Assembly (NCBI RefSeq): GCF_963966145.1
Contig: NC_091054.1
Span: 15,686,001-15,750,000, forward strand
Direction: 5' to 3'
DNA length: 64,000 nucleotides
DNA from: Tenebrio molitor
Lineage: Eukaryota; Arthropoda; Insecta; Coleoptera; Tenebrionidae
Within the stretch, counting starts at the first letter, position 1. Every line of letters begins with the position of its first letter. Below, one piece after another: positions 47,400 through 57,405 of this stretch. The position numbers were made by a program, and so were the translations under genes. Below the pieces are notes generated by a model. That model searched no databases, had not been told where the DNA came from, and saw only the letters and a program-made list of their open reading frames with translations.

Positions 47400-47808
47400 C
47401 AGAGTGTTTCTGAAATACGTGTGTTAATTTTAACCAGTGAAAAAACTCGCCAATTTATGAAACTTTTCTCTATAACATTTTGTAAAATTCGTAAGAGTAT
47501 TCCAAGTTTTTTTGCCCCACAATTCAATTTTTACCAAACGAGTCGTTTTGTGTGATTAACTAGTTTCTATTTTTTGTAACCATGAGAATCTAAATTTTAT
47601 CTAAACTTTTTAACAAAGTTCTGTTTCTGTCACAACAGAAAATTTTCGCCTTTACGCATAGGCGAGTATACACTTTGATGGTTAATTTATTCCAAATTTT
47701 AAATCAATTTGTATTGCTTTTTCGTAAAAATGTTATAGAGAAAAGTTCCATGATTTGGCGCGTTCTTCCACTGGTTAAAATTAACACACGTATTTCAGAA
47801 ACACCCTG
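47400..47808. mobile_element. MITE, CAGRGTGTTTCTGAAATACG ends
   Basis: 409 bp, inverted ends CAGAGTGTTTCTGAAATACG / complement of CAGGGTGTTTCTGAAATACG, then TGTTAATTTTAACCAGTG in both arms, TA on both sides. Same family as 28968 and 15317. Confidence 0.9.
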
Positions 47809-47929
47809 TATACCCACTCATAGGTTCTTCTTAACCACAATTAAAATCTAGAAAAAGACTTGAAGAAAGGTAATGGAAGCACCATTTTTTTTAATGATGA
47901 AAGAGTTTTCATGGTAGAATAATTAAATA

Positions 47930-48132
47930 CAGGGTCATTATAAATGATTGTCCCATCACAGTCGGCGTTGGAAACCCACATAAATTTGGGATGTGCCGCT
48001 AGCTTCGCAACGTTAGACAAACTAGTAGACAAATTTACACTACCGCCAGCAGCGCATGTTATAAAGCTTGCTGCACATTCAACTACGTCACCAACGCCTA
48101 CTGCGATGAGACAATCATTTATAATGACCCCG
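47930..48132. mobile_element. MITE, AGGGTCATTATAAATGATTG ends
   Basis: 203 bp, inverted ends AGGGTCATTATAAATGATTG then TC-CATC, TA on both sides. Terminal sequence resembles 48830-49178. Confidence 0.87.
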
Positions 48133-48829
48133 TATAAGTAGAATGATAGGATAATTTGTAAAGGGTGTTTAAATTGTCATCTCTGGAGTATTGTGTTTTA
48201 TAAAAGTATTAAATACAGGATTATTCACGTAAGATGACGAGCCTGACCAGGTAAAAATGCAACCCCAAAGACAATTCACAAAGCAATCTCAATCCCTATT
48301 ACATCATCCGGCATATAAAACATAGACAGCTTTTAACGCCAGCCATTAATGAATGTCAATTTCTGACAGAAAAATACCTCTCTCAACAAAGTATGATTTA
48401 ATAACAATAATAAGCAATTAAATTAAAATCATAAAAATAATAGGTAAGTAGGGTCATATCGGTTCTGTCATCGTTCACGCTCACGCGCGACAAAATGTAA
48501 GAAACACTCGCTCCAGTCCTATTGTAACTACTGACACCGAATAAGCGAAAAGAATTGTTTTGTCAGTTTGTGTCGGTGTTCTTTGTGTTTTTACAAAAAA
48601 CATTGCTCAAAAACCTGCAGAAGGAAGGGAAACTGTTGAGGAAGCGTTTTCGTGTACACCTCCCGAAATTGTAAGTGCTGCAAAAGAACCAGAATGCACA
48701 CTTCCAGAGCATGGATTACTTTTCAAAAACTTTAATTATTGTACTTTTTTTAATGTCAATATTGTGAATAATTAGTTTCTGATTTTAATAAAGTATTACA
48801 TTGATTTGCTCAAAATAAAATAATGTGTA
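48133..48829. other. Gene-free stretch
   Basis: Holds a possible decayed relative of the 45263 element (ACAGGATTATTCACG, 48220). A 71-codon frame at 48560-48775 has no recognisable domain. Confidence 0.4.
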
Positions 48830-49178
48830 CAGGGTTATTATAAATGATTGTAGTCGAAGCAGGCCATGCCCATGTTATGAAATTTTCGCCGCTTACATGT
48901 GAACTGTCGCTGTCACTGTCATTTTTTAGATGAAAAGTGCGGTGATGAGAATTTTATTCATCTTTTTTTAATTAACGATTGAATCCAAAAATATTGAGTT
49001 GTTTTGCAACCAATTCTAAAAATATTGAATTGTTTTGCACCCAATTTAACTCCTGTTTGTGAACGGTGTGTACTCGCTTATTCACATCATTTTGATGCTT
49101 TTTATATGAAGCGGCAACCATAAATTTTACATTCAATTTTTACGCCTACTTGGACTACAATCATTTATAATAACCCTG
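48830..49178. mobile_element. MITE, CAGGGTTATTATAAATGATT ends
   Basis: 349 bp, inverted ends CAGGGTTATTATAAATGATT then GTAGTC, TA on both sides. A half copy lies at 59235-59356. Confidence 0.9.
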
Positions 49179-49221
49179 TAGTAGTCATAGTTGGGATTAT
49201 AGAAAAAATGTTGTCTGTATT

Positions 49222-49288
49222 GCGACCGCAAGTGTACATTGTCGATTTCGAGAAAATCTCTCAATCGACAATGTATCACTTTGCGCTC
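49222..49288. repeat. Short hairpin, GTGTACATTGTCGAT arms
   Basis: GCGACCGCAAGTGTACATTG...TCGAGA and TCTCTCAATCGACAATGTAT...GCGC form a stem of about 28 bp with a small loop. It lies just before the large nested element. Confidence 0.7.
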
Positions 49289-49972
49289 TTAATACGCAAA
49301 TAACTACAGCGTGATCAACAAGGACTGAAGCTGTTGGCAGCAAATGACAGCAAAATATTCCCAAAATATGAAATTTTTTTGTGCGTCAGTGTTGGCACCC
49401 GCTGCAAGTTGTGAATGTCAAAAAATTTAGGTTATGTTACGAGTTGGTAGTTTTAAAACACGATACGTACAAAACGACCAAAAACAGTATAAAATGTAAT
49501 TAGCGGTACTTAATAATGGCCCACTATTTCGATATTCATAAAAGCGACAGGCCGTGCCCGCATGCCCCTCCTGAGAAACAGAAACATGTTTTATGCGTTA
49601 TTATTTTCGAGTTGAAAGTCTGCGGGATGCAGGGATTAGATCCGGGAAAATTTGTAAGGTTGGAACTTTAATTTCTTCTTTAAAATGGTTAGGCAACTTC
49701 CATATGACAAGCCTGTAAAGTAAGGAAAAGGAATGACGTGATTTTTAATGGTAAGGATTATTAGGCCCTGCATTAAACGTGCCCAACAAAGAACTTTGGA
49801 TGCGTGTGTTTTACATAAGAATCACGCCTGTTTGGAGTGAAAGCTTTCGCACTGACTTTCGAGGGTTTTGTTCCATTCTACCTCGAACATTCTCAACTAC
49901 ATCTTCTGCCAGTAGGTTTTGCCTTTTTCACATCACCTGTTTGTAGGTAACGTTGCACCAATCTCGTGCAAT

Positions 49973-51133
49973 CAGTGTTGCCGCTAGCTTCAATTGATAT
50001 GTACCGACCTCTACCGTTAAATTGTACCAAATAGTACCAGACGTAAAAAACGCGTAAAATATAGCCGGAACGTTATGAATGTGGATTGGTTGGGGACTTG
50101 TCGTTAAGTTGACACTATCAGCAATCGCCAATAAGGTTTTTGGAATTTAATTATGAAAATCTCACTAATGTACAGTTCAATCATAAGTTTTAAGCGACAA
50201 TCCATATCTAAAACATTTCGACTATACACTTACCACCAAAAAAAAAAATGGGAAATTGACGTACACAAAAATTTGTTTTTGTATGTTTTTTAATCTGTTT
50301 AATTTGGGTTTTTTTAAAGAGGTTAGAATTATCAGCCATTGTCACCGAAATGATTAATCAAAATAGTTTTTTGTTCGACACTGTCAGAATTTGAGAATTT
50401 TCTCCTGTGTGAACGGATTTTGATGAATTTGACAACTTGTCAAAACGAAACGTCAAACTAATTTTAAAGATTTTCAGCCATTTGGAGCCTATGGGGGGGC
50501 TCGTCGAACAAAAAAACGTTGTATTCAACTCGTTCTTGTGTAATTTGCGCTTTTTTGGCACTCGTGGACCTTTAAAACTCTCGTTTCACTCGAGTTTTAA
50601 ACTGGCCCACTCATGCCAAAAAAAGCCCAAATTACACACGAACTCGTTAAATAAATAACTATTAATTAGACTGACATAAGCTGACAATAATTGATTTACA
50701 TGACATGCAAAAGTCTTTTTTTTTCTCTCTTGTTGTGTTTCAAGGTCGCGCCAAGTCTTAGAATAACTAAAGGTAAGGAAAATTTTCATTTGCGCAAGGT
50801 TTGAATGGTGGGACACGATCTAGGAGGACGCCCTGAGGGTGTCTAGCCAGAAAAAACGCGAAAAACGCATCCACGCAGACGCGAAGCTCCGCAAGATTGG
50901 TGTACGTAGACGCTAGAACTTTACTCACGTCGTCACAGTGGTTGAGTGGTTCCACACTGAGATTGGCCGATTGTGATTGGCATTTATTAAGGCGGGAATT
51001 TTGAATTTAAAAAGCTGCTGTTAAATTAATTAAAATGTACCAAAATTTGCAGCAAATTTAAATGTAGTACCACCGTACCAAAAGGAAGAAAAAGTACCAC
51101 ATGTGGTACAATTGTATCACCGCGGCAACACTG
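49973..51133. mobile_element. Non-autonomous hAT element with 8-bp target duplication
   Basis: Ends CAGTGTTGCCGC at both sides, flanked by the perfect 8-bp direct repeat CGTGCAAT (49965-49972 and 51134-51141). An 8-bp duplication and CAGTGTTGCC termini are diagnostic for hAT. 1161 bp, no transposase frame. Subterminal GGTAC-rich stretches face each other at both ends. It contains the long hairpin at 50527-50648. Confidence 0.92.
50527..50648. repeat. Long hairpin inside the hAT element
   Basis: Arms of about 50 bp (AACTCGTTCTTGTGTAATTT..., GGCACTCGTGG) close on CTCTCGTTTCACTCGAG. Imperfect, but of the same general design as the other long hairpins. Confidence 0.78.
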
Positions 51134-51389
51134 CGTGCAATGCTGCCTAAACAGCATTTCGAAACACATTTCGAAAGTTGGCAACCGTGTTGGTGGTCAA
51201 TTTTTGCTAATTGATTTTCTATTTAATATTACTATAATTCAAGTTTTGTTTCAAATTTGTTCGTTTGCGCCTAATAACGGAAGCCCTCCGAACGGAGAAG
51301 GCGTAATTGTTAGCGTCTTCTGGGGTGTGGTTTTTAGGTTATGTTTTGTAAATTGCCATTGTCTCTTTGTTAACTGTTTGCTTTATATA

Positions 51390-52562
51390 ATGAGTGAGCA
51401 GTCTTGTCCTGGTTGTAATGGGGGTGTGGAGCCTGAGCTCTCCATCAGATGTGATGCGTGTGGTCGCGGGATGCATTACTCTTGTGCTGGTATCTTGGCG
51501 GATGAGGTTATGTTTTTGCGGAGCGCTCATCGTCGCTCTCCACATGTGAAATTGTTGTGTCTAGATTGTAATGTTGTCTTTGCAGCACCTCCTTTTTCTC
51601 CCTCATATGATGGCGATATGAATGAAGCCCTTGGAAATAACATTTTCTTAAAATACATTAAAAGTATGATATGTTCGGCTGTCTCTCCGCTGAAACAAGA
51701 TATAGCTGATCTGCGAGAGGAAGTTGCTAGTGCTGGTACTACAGGAAGTGTCTCTCCTGTTAGAGTTACTTATGCCCATAAGTTAAAAAGTGAGGTTAAG
51801 AGCAAGGTGGTTATTAGGCCTATTAACTCGAAACAATCTAGTTTAGTTACTGAGTCTGATATTCTTCATAATGCTAATCCAATTAATGAGAACATTAAAA
51901 TCAATGATGTAAAGCGGGTATCTAGTGGAGCCATAGTTGTTGGGTGTAGTAATGAATTAGACTGTAAGAAGCTGAAGAACATTGTGTCTGACAAGTTGTC
52001 GAATCGGTACCAGGTTAAGGAACTTAGTGTTTTACGTCCACAGGTCAGGTTGGTTGGCATTTCAAGTGAAATTTCTAAGGAGGGAGTAGTTGACTGTCTT
52101 CGTAAGCAAAACTCTGAACTTTTCGCTGCTTCTTCACATTGTGAACTGATTCGCTATTGGCCCACTGCAAAGAACAAGAATGTATTTCAGGCTAATCTAA
52201 AGGTAGACATTGATACTTATTCCATGTTACTCAGTGCAGGTACTGTAATCATAGGTCTTAATGGCTGTTCTATTTATGACGCTGTTAGTGTTCTACGTTG
52301 TTATAATTGTAGTGGCTTCCATCATGGATCGAAGAGTTGCAAAAATAAGGCCTGTTGCCCGCTGTGTGGGGGTGAACATATGATGCGAGATTGTAAGGCT
52401 GATGAATCCCTTCATAAGTGTCCAAATTGCACTTCGTTGAAAACCAAGCCTGAGGGCCTCGATTTGTGCCATGCAGCTCTTAATGTCGATAAGTGCTTTG
52501 CTTATAAGCAGGCTCTTAAAAAGCTGAAGAGTGACTTGTTCGGCTGTGATGTGGCCCAGTAG
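51390..52562 (+). CDS. Retrotransposon ORF1 protein (PHD-like and CCHC fingers)
   Basis: 390 residues. The frame is open further upstream, but the ATG at 51390 (MSEQSCPGCNGG) puts the start directly before the first zinc finger, as expected. Residues 6 to about 58 form a PHD-like finger (CPGC...CDACGRGMHYSC...LCLDC). A short predicted coiled coil follows (LKQDIADLREEV), then a region resembling the RNA-binding middle of such proteins. Near residues 305-360 are zinc knuckles (CYNCSGFHHGSKSC, CPLCGGEHMMRDC, CPNC). In related elements ORF1p binds the element RNA and helps form the RNP. No stops or frameshifts. Confidence 0.88.
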   Translation: MSEQSCPGCNGGVEPELSIRCDACGRGMHYSCAGILADEVMFLRSAHRRSPHVKLLCLDCNVVFAAPPFSPSYDGDMNEALGNNIFLKYIKSMICSAVSPLKQDIADLREEVASAGTTGSVSPVRVTYAHKLKSEVKSKVVIRPINSKQSSLVTESDILHNANPINENIKINDVKRVSSGAIVVGCSNELDCKKLKNIVSDKLSNRYQVKELSVLRPQVRLVGISSEISKEGVVDCLRKQNSELFAASSHCELIRYWPTAKNKNVFQANLKVDIDTYSMLLSAGTVIIGLNGCSIYDAVSVLRCYNCSGFHHGSKSCKNKACCPLCGGEHMMRDCKADESLHKCPNCTSLKTKPEGLDLCHAALNVDKCFAYKQALKKLKSDLFGCDVAQ

Positions 52563-52643
52563 CAACCACAGTTGTCTCGGGGTGCTAGTGATTCTGATAT
52601 AACATCCAATAGTGGGCATAGTATTTTCAGAGTTCAGTGCAGT

Positions 52644-55502
52644 ATGGTTAATGTTTACTATCAAAACACTAGAGGACTCAATACTAAAGTCGCTGATATT
52701 TATGTGGGTACAACTTTCTTATCTGAGTATGACATTTTCTGTTTTACTGAAACATGGCTCAGCTCAAACGTAAAGAGCTCTGAACTGTTTGATCTCAACC
52801 ACTTTAACGTGTTTCGCTCTGATCGCAGTTTGTCTGGAGAGTCTTCTGTCAGGGGAGGAGGTGTTCTACTGGCCGTTCGGAATAAGTTTCGTGCGAAACA
52901 GATCGACTTGTTCTCTGTTTGTGGTGGTGTGAGGCATCTAGCATGGATTGATGTGCTGGTTGTAGAATGTTCCATAACAGTTAATTCTTGTGTTCATTTC
53001 ATAGTAGTCTATGTTCCTCCTAAATGTAGTTCTGACGATTTCGCTTTTTTTGTAGATACTCTGATGTCACTGCATTGTGTATACGACTCCAAGAAGGTTA
53101 TCATTGGAGATTTTAATATACCAGGCTTCGGTGAAGAGGTCAGCGACTCTTGTAACAGGGGCAGGCTTCTGAACAATCTCAGTGATTTCTTTGATCTGAA
53201 ACAGTATAATCTGGTTAGAAACAAGGACGATCGAATGCTTGACCTAGTTTTCGGTAATTTGAAAATTGAGGTCAGTCCTTGTGTCGACGCTCTGACGCCT
53301 GAGGATCACTATCATCCATCTCTAGATATTACTGTTTTTATTGAAAATCTGAAACAGAAACCCCACAAGTCTTCAAATCAGTATATGGCTTTTAACTTTA
53401 AAAAGGCAAATTTTGTTGGACTTTACAGAGAGCTGACTGTAGCTAATTTTGCTTTTCTGAACAATGTTGATGACGTGGATGTTGCTGTTTCGCTGTTGGA
53501 TGACATGTTGCGCGATATATTCATCAGATATGTGCCTTTGAAGCGAAAGTCACTGGGGAACTATCCTGTGTGGTATGACAGACAGATTATAACATCTATT
53601 AGGAGGAAACATAGATTGTGGGTGAGATACAGGAAAACTAAATGCAGGTACGACTATGATCAGTTCTCGGCGTTGCGTAAGCACATCAAGATTCAGACGA
53701 GGAATGCATATGATGCTTATCTCGGGAGAGTTTCATCCGACGTGAGAAAGGACCCCAAAAAGTTTTGGGGTTTTTTTAAGGTAAAAAATAATATCAGGTC
53801 TTTCCCATCTGTAGTGGTTAGGGATGGTATCATCCTGAACGATCCACAAGCCATTGTCGACGCTTATGCTGACTTCTTTGTGCAGGCTTTTGTTTCGTCG
53901 GATCCCAACACCGGTAGCAATAGTGATCCAATTTGCGTCAGCACTAATGCCAAGTACTTGAATATCCTTGGGGTGGATGAGAACATCGTGCTCTCCGCAA
54001 TTCGCAGGTTGAAGTCTACGATGACTGCTGGACCGGATCTTGTTCCCTCCTTCCTTATCAAGGATTGTGGTGCTGTGTTGGCTAAGCCCTTGACTTACAT
54101 TTTTAACCTGATCTTAAAGTCGTCCATCTTCCCGGTTGCTTGGAAGATGTCCCACGTGACTCCTGTATTCAAGAGTGGTGATCGTTCCGATGTTACCAAT
54201 TATCGACCAATATCCCTTATTTGCAATTTCTCGAAGGTTTTTGAGCACGTTTTGCATTCTCTCGTCTATCCTCATGTGTCTCACATGATCATCGATAGCC
54301 AGCATGGGTTCATGAAAGGTCGTTCGACTGTGACTAATCTTGCGGTCATTAGTCAGTACTTATGTGAGATTGTGGATAGGAAGGGTCAGGTCGATTGTAT
54401 TTACACGGATTTCTCTAAGGCGTTTGACCGCATGAATCATTCTATCTTGCTCGAAAAACTTGAGAGCTTTGGTTTTTCCGAGAATCTGGTGAATTTGATG
54501 TACTCTTATTTGTCTGGTCGAAGACAGTGTGTTCTGGTCAACGGTTTCAGGTCTCGTGCGTACGGGCAGTCGTCAGGAGTTCCCCAGGGGTCGGTTCTCG
54601 GTCCCCTGCTCTTTAACTTATACGTTAATGATATAACGGTTGGAATACATTCTCACTGCTTACTGTATGCTGATGACTTGAAAATATATCGACAGATCCG
54701 GAGCTCGGTTGATTGTGAACAACTCCAAGCTGATTTGACTACTTTATGCAACTGGTGTAACCGTCACTTACCCCTCAATTTTAAGAAGTGTTGTGTGATG
54801 TCATACGCGAGGAAGTTGAAACCCCTTACATTTGATTACTCCCTGGATCAGGGTGTACTTCAGAGACCTGATCATGTTCGGGATCTGGGAGTGACTTTCG
54901 AAGCTCACCTGACTTTTAATGAGCACACTCACAACGTACTTTCGGCAGCGTACAGATCGTTGGGTTTTGTGATACGCAATGCCAAAGGAATACAAGAGGT
55001 TGATGCTTTGAAGGCTCTGTATCTTGCACTGGTCAGGTCCAGACTCGAGTATGCGTCGCTTGTGTGGTATCCCATATACGGTGTTACTGTCAGCAGCTTG
55101 GAGGGAATTCAGAGACGTTTCCTCAAGTATTTGTCATACGTCTTCAACGGGGTTTATCCGTGTCGGGGGTGCCCCCACGGTGAGCTGCTGCAGAGCTTTG
55201 ACATCCAAAGTCTCTCGCTCAGAAGGAAAATAAATTCGGCCTTATTTTTGTACCACCTTGTCCGTGGCCGTGTGGACTGTCCTGACTTGCTGGGTAAGTT
55301 GTCGCTGCGTGTTCCAAGGCCCAACCTGAGGAGTGCCAGTACGTTCGTGGTTCCTACACCGAGAACCAATCTGCTGAGAAGGTCGCCTTTGTTCCATGCT
55401 GTTTCGAACTTCTCACAGATTGAGCAGGAAGCTGACATTTTTGTCTGTCGAGCGTCTGACATTAGGAAGGCCTACGGTGCGGTTGAGGGCTCTGAATGTT
55501 AG
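52644..55502 (+). CDS. Retrotransposon ORF2: endonuclease plus reverse transcriptase
   Basis: 952 residues from the first in-frame ATG (52644), 81 nt after the ORF1 stop. The N-terminal AP-like endonuclease has YYQNTRGLNTK, CFTETWL (catalytic Glu), IIGDFN (about 155) and DHYHPSL. The reverse transcriptase follows: VTPVFKSGDRSDVTNYRPIS, QHGFMKGRSTVTNL, YTDFSKAFD, SGVPQGSVLGPLLF and LLYADDLKIY (catalytic Asp pair, about 675). A C-terminal region with RLEYASLVWYP follows. The endonuclease nicks target DNA and the RT primes from the nick. All key motifs are present and the frame is whole, so the copy may still be competent. No RNase H domain. Confidence 0.93.
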   Translation: MVNVYYQNTRGLNTKVADIYVGTTFLSEYDIFCFTETWLSSNVKSSELFDLNHFNVFRSDRSLSGESSVRGGGVLLAVRNKFRAKQIDLFSVCGGVRHLAWIDVLVVECSITVNSCVHFIVVYVPPKCSSDDFAFFVDTLMSLHCVYDSKKVIIGDFNIPGFGEEVSDSCNRGRLLNNLSDFFDLKQYNLVRNKDDRMLDLVFGNLKIEVSPCVDALTPEDHYHPSLDITVFIENLKQKPHKSSNQYMAFNFKKANFVGLYRELTVANFAFLNNVDDVDVAVSLLDDMLRDIFIRYVPLKRKSLGNYPVWYDRQIITSIRRKHRLWVRYRKTKCRYDYDQFSALRKHIKIQTRNAYDAYLGRVSSDVRKDPKKFWGFFKVKNNIRSFPSVVVRDGIILNDPQAIVDAYADFFVQAFVSSDPNTGSNSDPICVSTNAKYLNILGVDENIVLSAIRRLKSTMTAGPDLVPSFLIKDCGAVLAKPLTYIFNLILKSSIFPVAWKMSHVTPVFKSGDRSDVTNYRPISLICNFSKVFEHVLHSLVYPHVSHMIIDSQHGFMKGRSTVTNLAVISQYLCEIVDRKGQVDCIYTDFSKAFDRMNHSILLEKLESFGFSENLVNLMYSYLSGRRQCVLVNGFRSRAYGQSSGVPQGSVLGPLLFNLYVNDITVGIHSHCLLYADDLKIYRQIRSSVDCEQLQADLTTLCNWCNRHLPLNFKKCCVMSYARKLKPLTFDYSLDQGVLQRPDHVRDLGVTFEAHLTFNEHTHNVLSAAYRSLGFVIRNAKGIQEVDALKALYLALVRSRLEYASLVWYPIYGVTVSSLEGIQRRFLKYLSYVFNGVYPCRGCPHGELLQSFDIQSLSLRRKINSALFLYHLVRGRVDCPDLLGKLSLRVPRPNLRSASTFVVPTPRTNLLRRSPLFHAVSNFSQIEQEADIFVCRASDIRKAYGAVEGSEC

Positions 55503-55684
55503 TCAGTTTCGTCTGTCTCCGCTTCAATTGGCTTTTTCAAATTTCTATTTTGCTATTTTTTTTTCTTTTCTCTTCTATTTTACACTTCTCATTTCTTCTC
55601 ATTGTGTCGTGTTTGTTACCTACTCTTTTTACTTTACATTTCATCTGACTCTTTTAATGGGCTCTTGCCTGTTGAGTCAGTCAT

Positions 55685-55712
55685 TAATAATAATAATAAT
55701 AATAATAATAAA
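55685..55712 (+). repeat. (TAA)n tail of the retrotransposon
   Basis: About nine TAA units at the 3' end of the element, marking its junction with the split transposase. Confidence 0.9.
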
Positions 55713-56238
55713 CGCGACTAAGCTACCGCGCCGCCCAAAGTACCAACTGGCTCGGGGAACATTTGTTGAAATTGGTGCAATGTATCGTCCGTGCTCCGTG
55801 GAATACTGCCAACCGTTAGCAGCATCAAAATTTCCAGTCCGAAAGTACGCCATACCAATAAAAATGTCTTGCTCTAGTGTAAAAACCATTTTCATTAATA
55901 AATTGATACAAAAATGACACTTGATTTTGAAGTTTAAATTTGCCCGTCAAAATTGACAACTGAAAATGTAATGCTACCAACTTCACTGAAATTTTCATCA
56001 TGTTGTCATTGTTGCCAACAGCTTCAGTCCTTGTTGATCACTCTGTATTTATTAAACATCAACTTTAAACCTCTAATCTAGATTGTACGTCTTGGAACAA
56101 CACCTAGAAAATGTTTATTTTGTGTTAGCAAAAACTGCCTTACTTCGAGTTTACCATCTGATGTAAGAGCAAATGAAGAAAATTGTTATTGATCTATGAG
56201 TATACATATTTTATTATTTGAACTGTATGAAGTGTGTA

Positions 56239-56603
56239 TCGCGCGTTCAAATGAAATCCTGGGCTGGGAAGGTGTTGGAAACCGTCAATTGTTGTGCTTT
56301 TTTAAAGCGTAGATTAATTGGAGCATGTTGACAGCTAACCTAAAATTTAGAATAAAAAAATGTTTCTTTTTTTCTTTCTTTGCAATGTTTTACATCAAAA
56401 ATAGAATAACGTAACGATTCCTATTCTCGAAGAAAATATCTAGGGGCACCTTTTGCTGAAAACAAACATGTTCAATTATGTCCCGATTAAACATAAACAA
56501 ATGTCATTCGTGTCAAATGGCGAGAAATTCAAACTTTAAACTGTTCTAAACGGTTTAATTTTTCCAACGCCTACTCAGTCCAGGATTTCATTTGAACGCC
56601 CGA
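56239..56603. mobile_element. MITE, TCGCGCGTTCAAATGAAATC ends
   Basis: 365 bp, inverted ends TCGCGCGTTCAAATGAAATC / complement of TCGGGCGTTCAAATGAAATC, then CTGG and GTTGGAAA in both arms. TA at 56237-56238 and 56604-56605; the second TA is also the left flank of the next element. Confidence 0.88.
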
Positions 56604-56605
56604 TA

Positions 56606-56968
56606 CTATCGCGGCCAAAATACATTGGTCGTCATTTTTTGACACTTCAAATGAAAATCAAGTATGTATTAATGTCAATGTAAATGACAATTTCAAATTC
56701 TTCTTGTCAAAAATATGGCACCTTCTGTTTTTGATAAATATAGAATCGTCTTACTTGCTTCTGAAGGGTTGTCTATGGGGCAAAATGATGTTGATCTTTT
56801 GCTTTTGAACCGTGCCTCCGCAGCTGGGATTTACCCCAACCGTATGACACTGACAGATTAAAATACTTTTGAGAACAATAAAAAATAAGGTTAACCATCC
56901 TAAAGGTTGCTTTACAATTGAATATCATTTATGTCACATTGACGGTCAAAGTATTTTGGCCGCGATAG
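56606..56968. mobile_element. Tc1-derived MITE, CTATCGCGGCCAAAATAC ends
   Basis: 363 bp, inverted ends CTATCGCGGCCAAAATAC, TA on both sides. At 56714 an ATG opens MAPSVFDKYRIVLLASEGLS, then MGQNDVD, resembling the N-terminal helix-turn-helix of a Tc1-type transposase. It is probably a deletion derivative of a full element with the same ends. Confidence 0.88.
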
Positions 56969-57028
56969 TATATCAAGATCGTCTATTTTCTCATTTTTCA
57001 TAATTTCTTTGAAACCTTGTCTAGTGTA

Positions 57029-57403
57029 CTATGGCGAGCATGGAATTTCGGGCAGCAATTTACATGTCATTTAAAAAAACTCAATGTAGTCTAAGCTTTA
57101 TTGTGATAAATGTCATAATAATTAATTTTGACGGAACTTCAAAATAAACTGTCACAATTATGCATAATTATTTTACATTTTAGTTATTGATTTCCAAAGT
57201 TTAATAAAAATGAGGGTTTAGTTCTCAGAAAATCACATCTAAGCACTTGCAGCTTTTCAGAATTGATGAATGCAATGGGGAAAATGATATGAGACAATAG
57301 TTGATATTAAAATTAGGTTATTAATACGTCTAGCACCTAAAGCCTTTTTCACATTAAATATCAGTCAAATTTCAAGTCTGCCCGAAATTCCGTGCTCCCA
57401 ATA
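57029..57403. mobile_element. MITE, CTATKGSGAGCAYGGAATTT ends
   Basis: 375 bp, inverted ends CTATGGCGAGCATGGAATTT and complement of CTATTGGGAGCACGGAATTT, then CGGGCAG. TA at 57027-57028 and 57404-57405; the right TA is shared with the Tc1 element that follows. Confidence 0.88.
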
Positions 57404-57405
57404 GT

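Larger units (their letters stand above)
51190..55713 (+). mobile_element. Non-LTR retrotransposon (Jockey/CR1-like), full length
   Basis: About 4.5 kb with a 5' leader, two long uninterrupted ORFs separated by an 81-nt gap, and a 3' (TAA)n tail at 55685-55712. ORF2 has an AP-type endonuclease and reverse transcriptase but no RNase H, which with the PHD-like finger in ORF1 points to the Jockey/CR1 group. The 5' boundary is approximate, and no target duplication was found. Intact ORFs indicate a recent insertion. Confidence 0.88.
49830..55895 (-). pseudogene. Split N-terminal part of a mariner-like transposase
   Basis: From 55895: MVFTLEQDIFIGMAYFRTGN then FDAANGWQYSTE, the N-terminal helix region of an insect mariner-like transposase. 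It is interrupted by the retrotransposon, resumes near 51200-51135 (RLPTFEMCFEMLFRQHC), is interrupted by the hAT element and resumes at 49970 (LVQRYLQTGDVKKAKPTGRR), then ENVRGRMEQNPRKSVRKLSL. The last match is lost by about 49830, so the catalytic DDE part is missing. Joining across the two inserts supports the order of insertion, with the outer element oldest. Confidence 0.75.
49307..56045 (-). mobile_element. Mariner-like element enlarged by hAT and LINE insertions
   Basis: Inverted ends CAGMGTGATCAACAAGGACT then GAAGCTGTTGGCA (49307 and 56045), TA outside each. It encodes a minus-strand transposase relic (see separate entry) split by a hAT element (49973-51133) and a non-LTR retrotransposon (about 51190-55713). 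Without these two it would be roughly 1.1 kb. The TIR resembles the MITE at 33441-33834. Confidence 0.85.
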
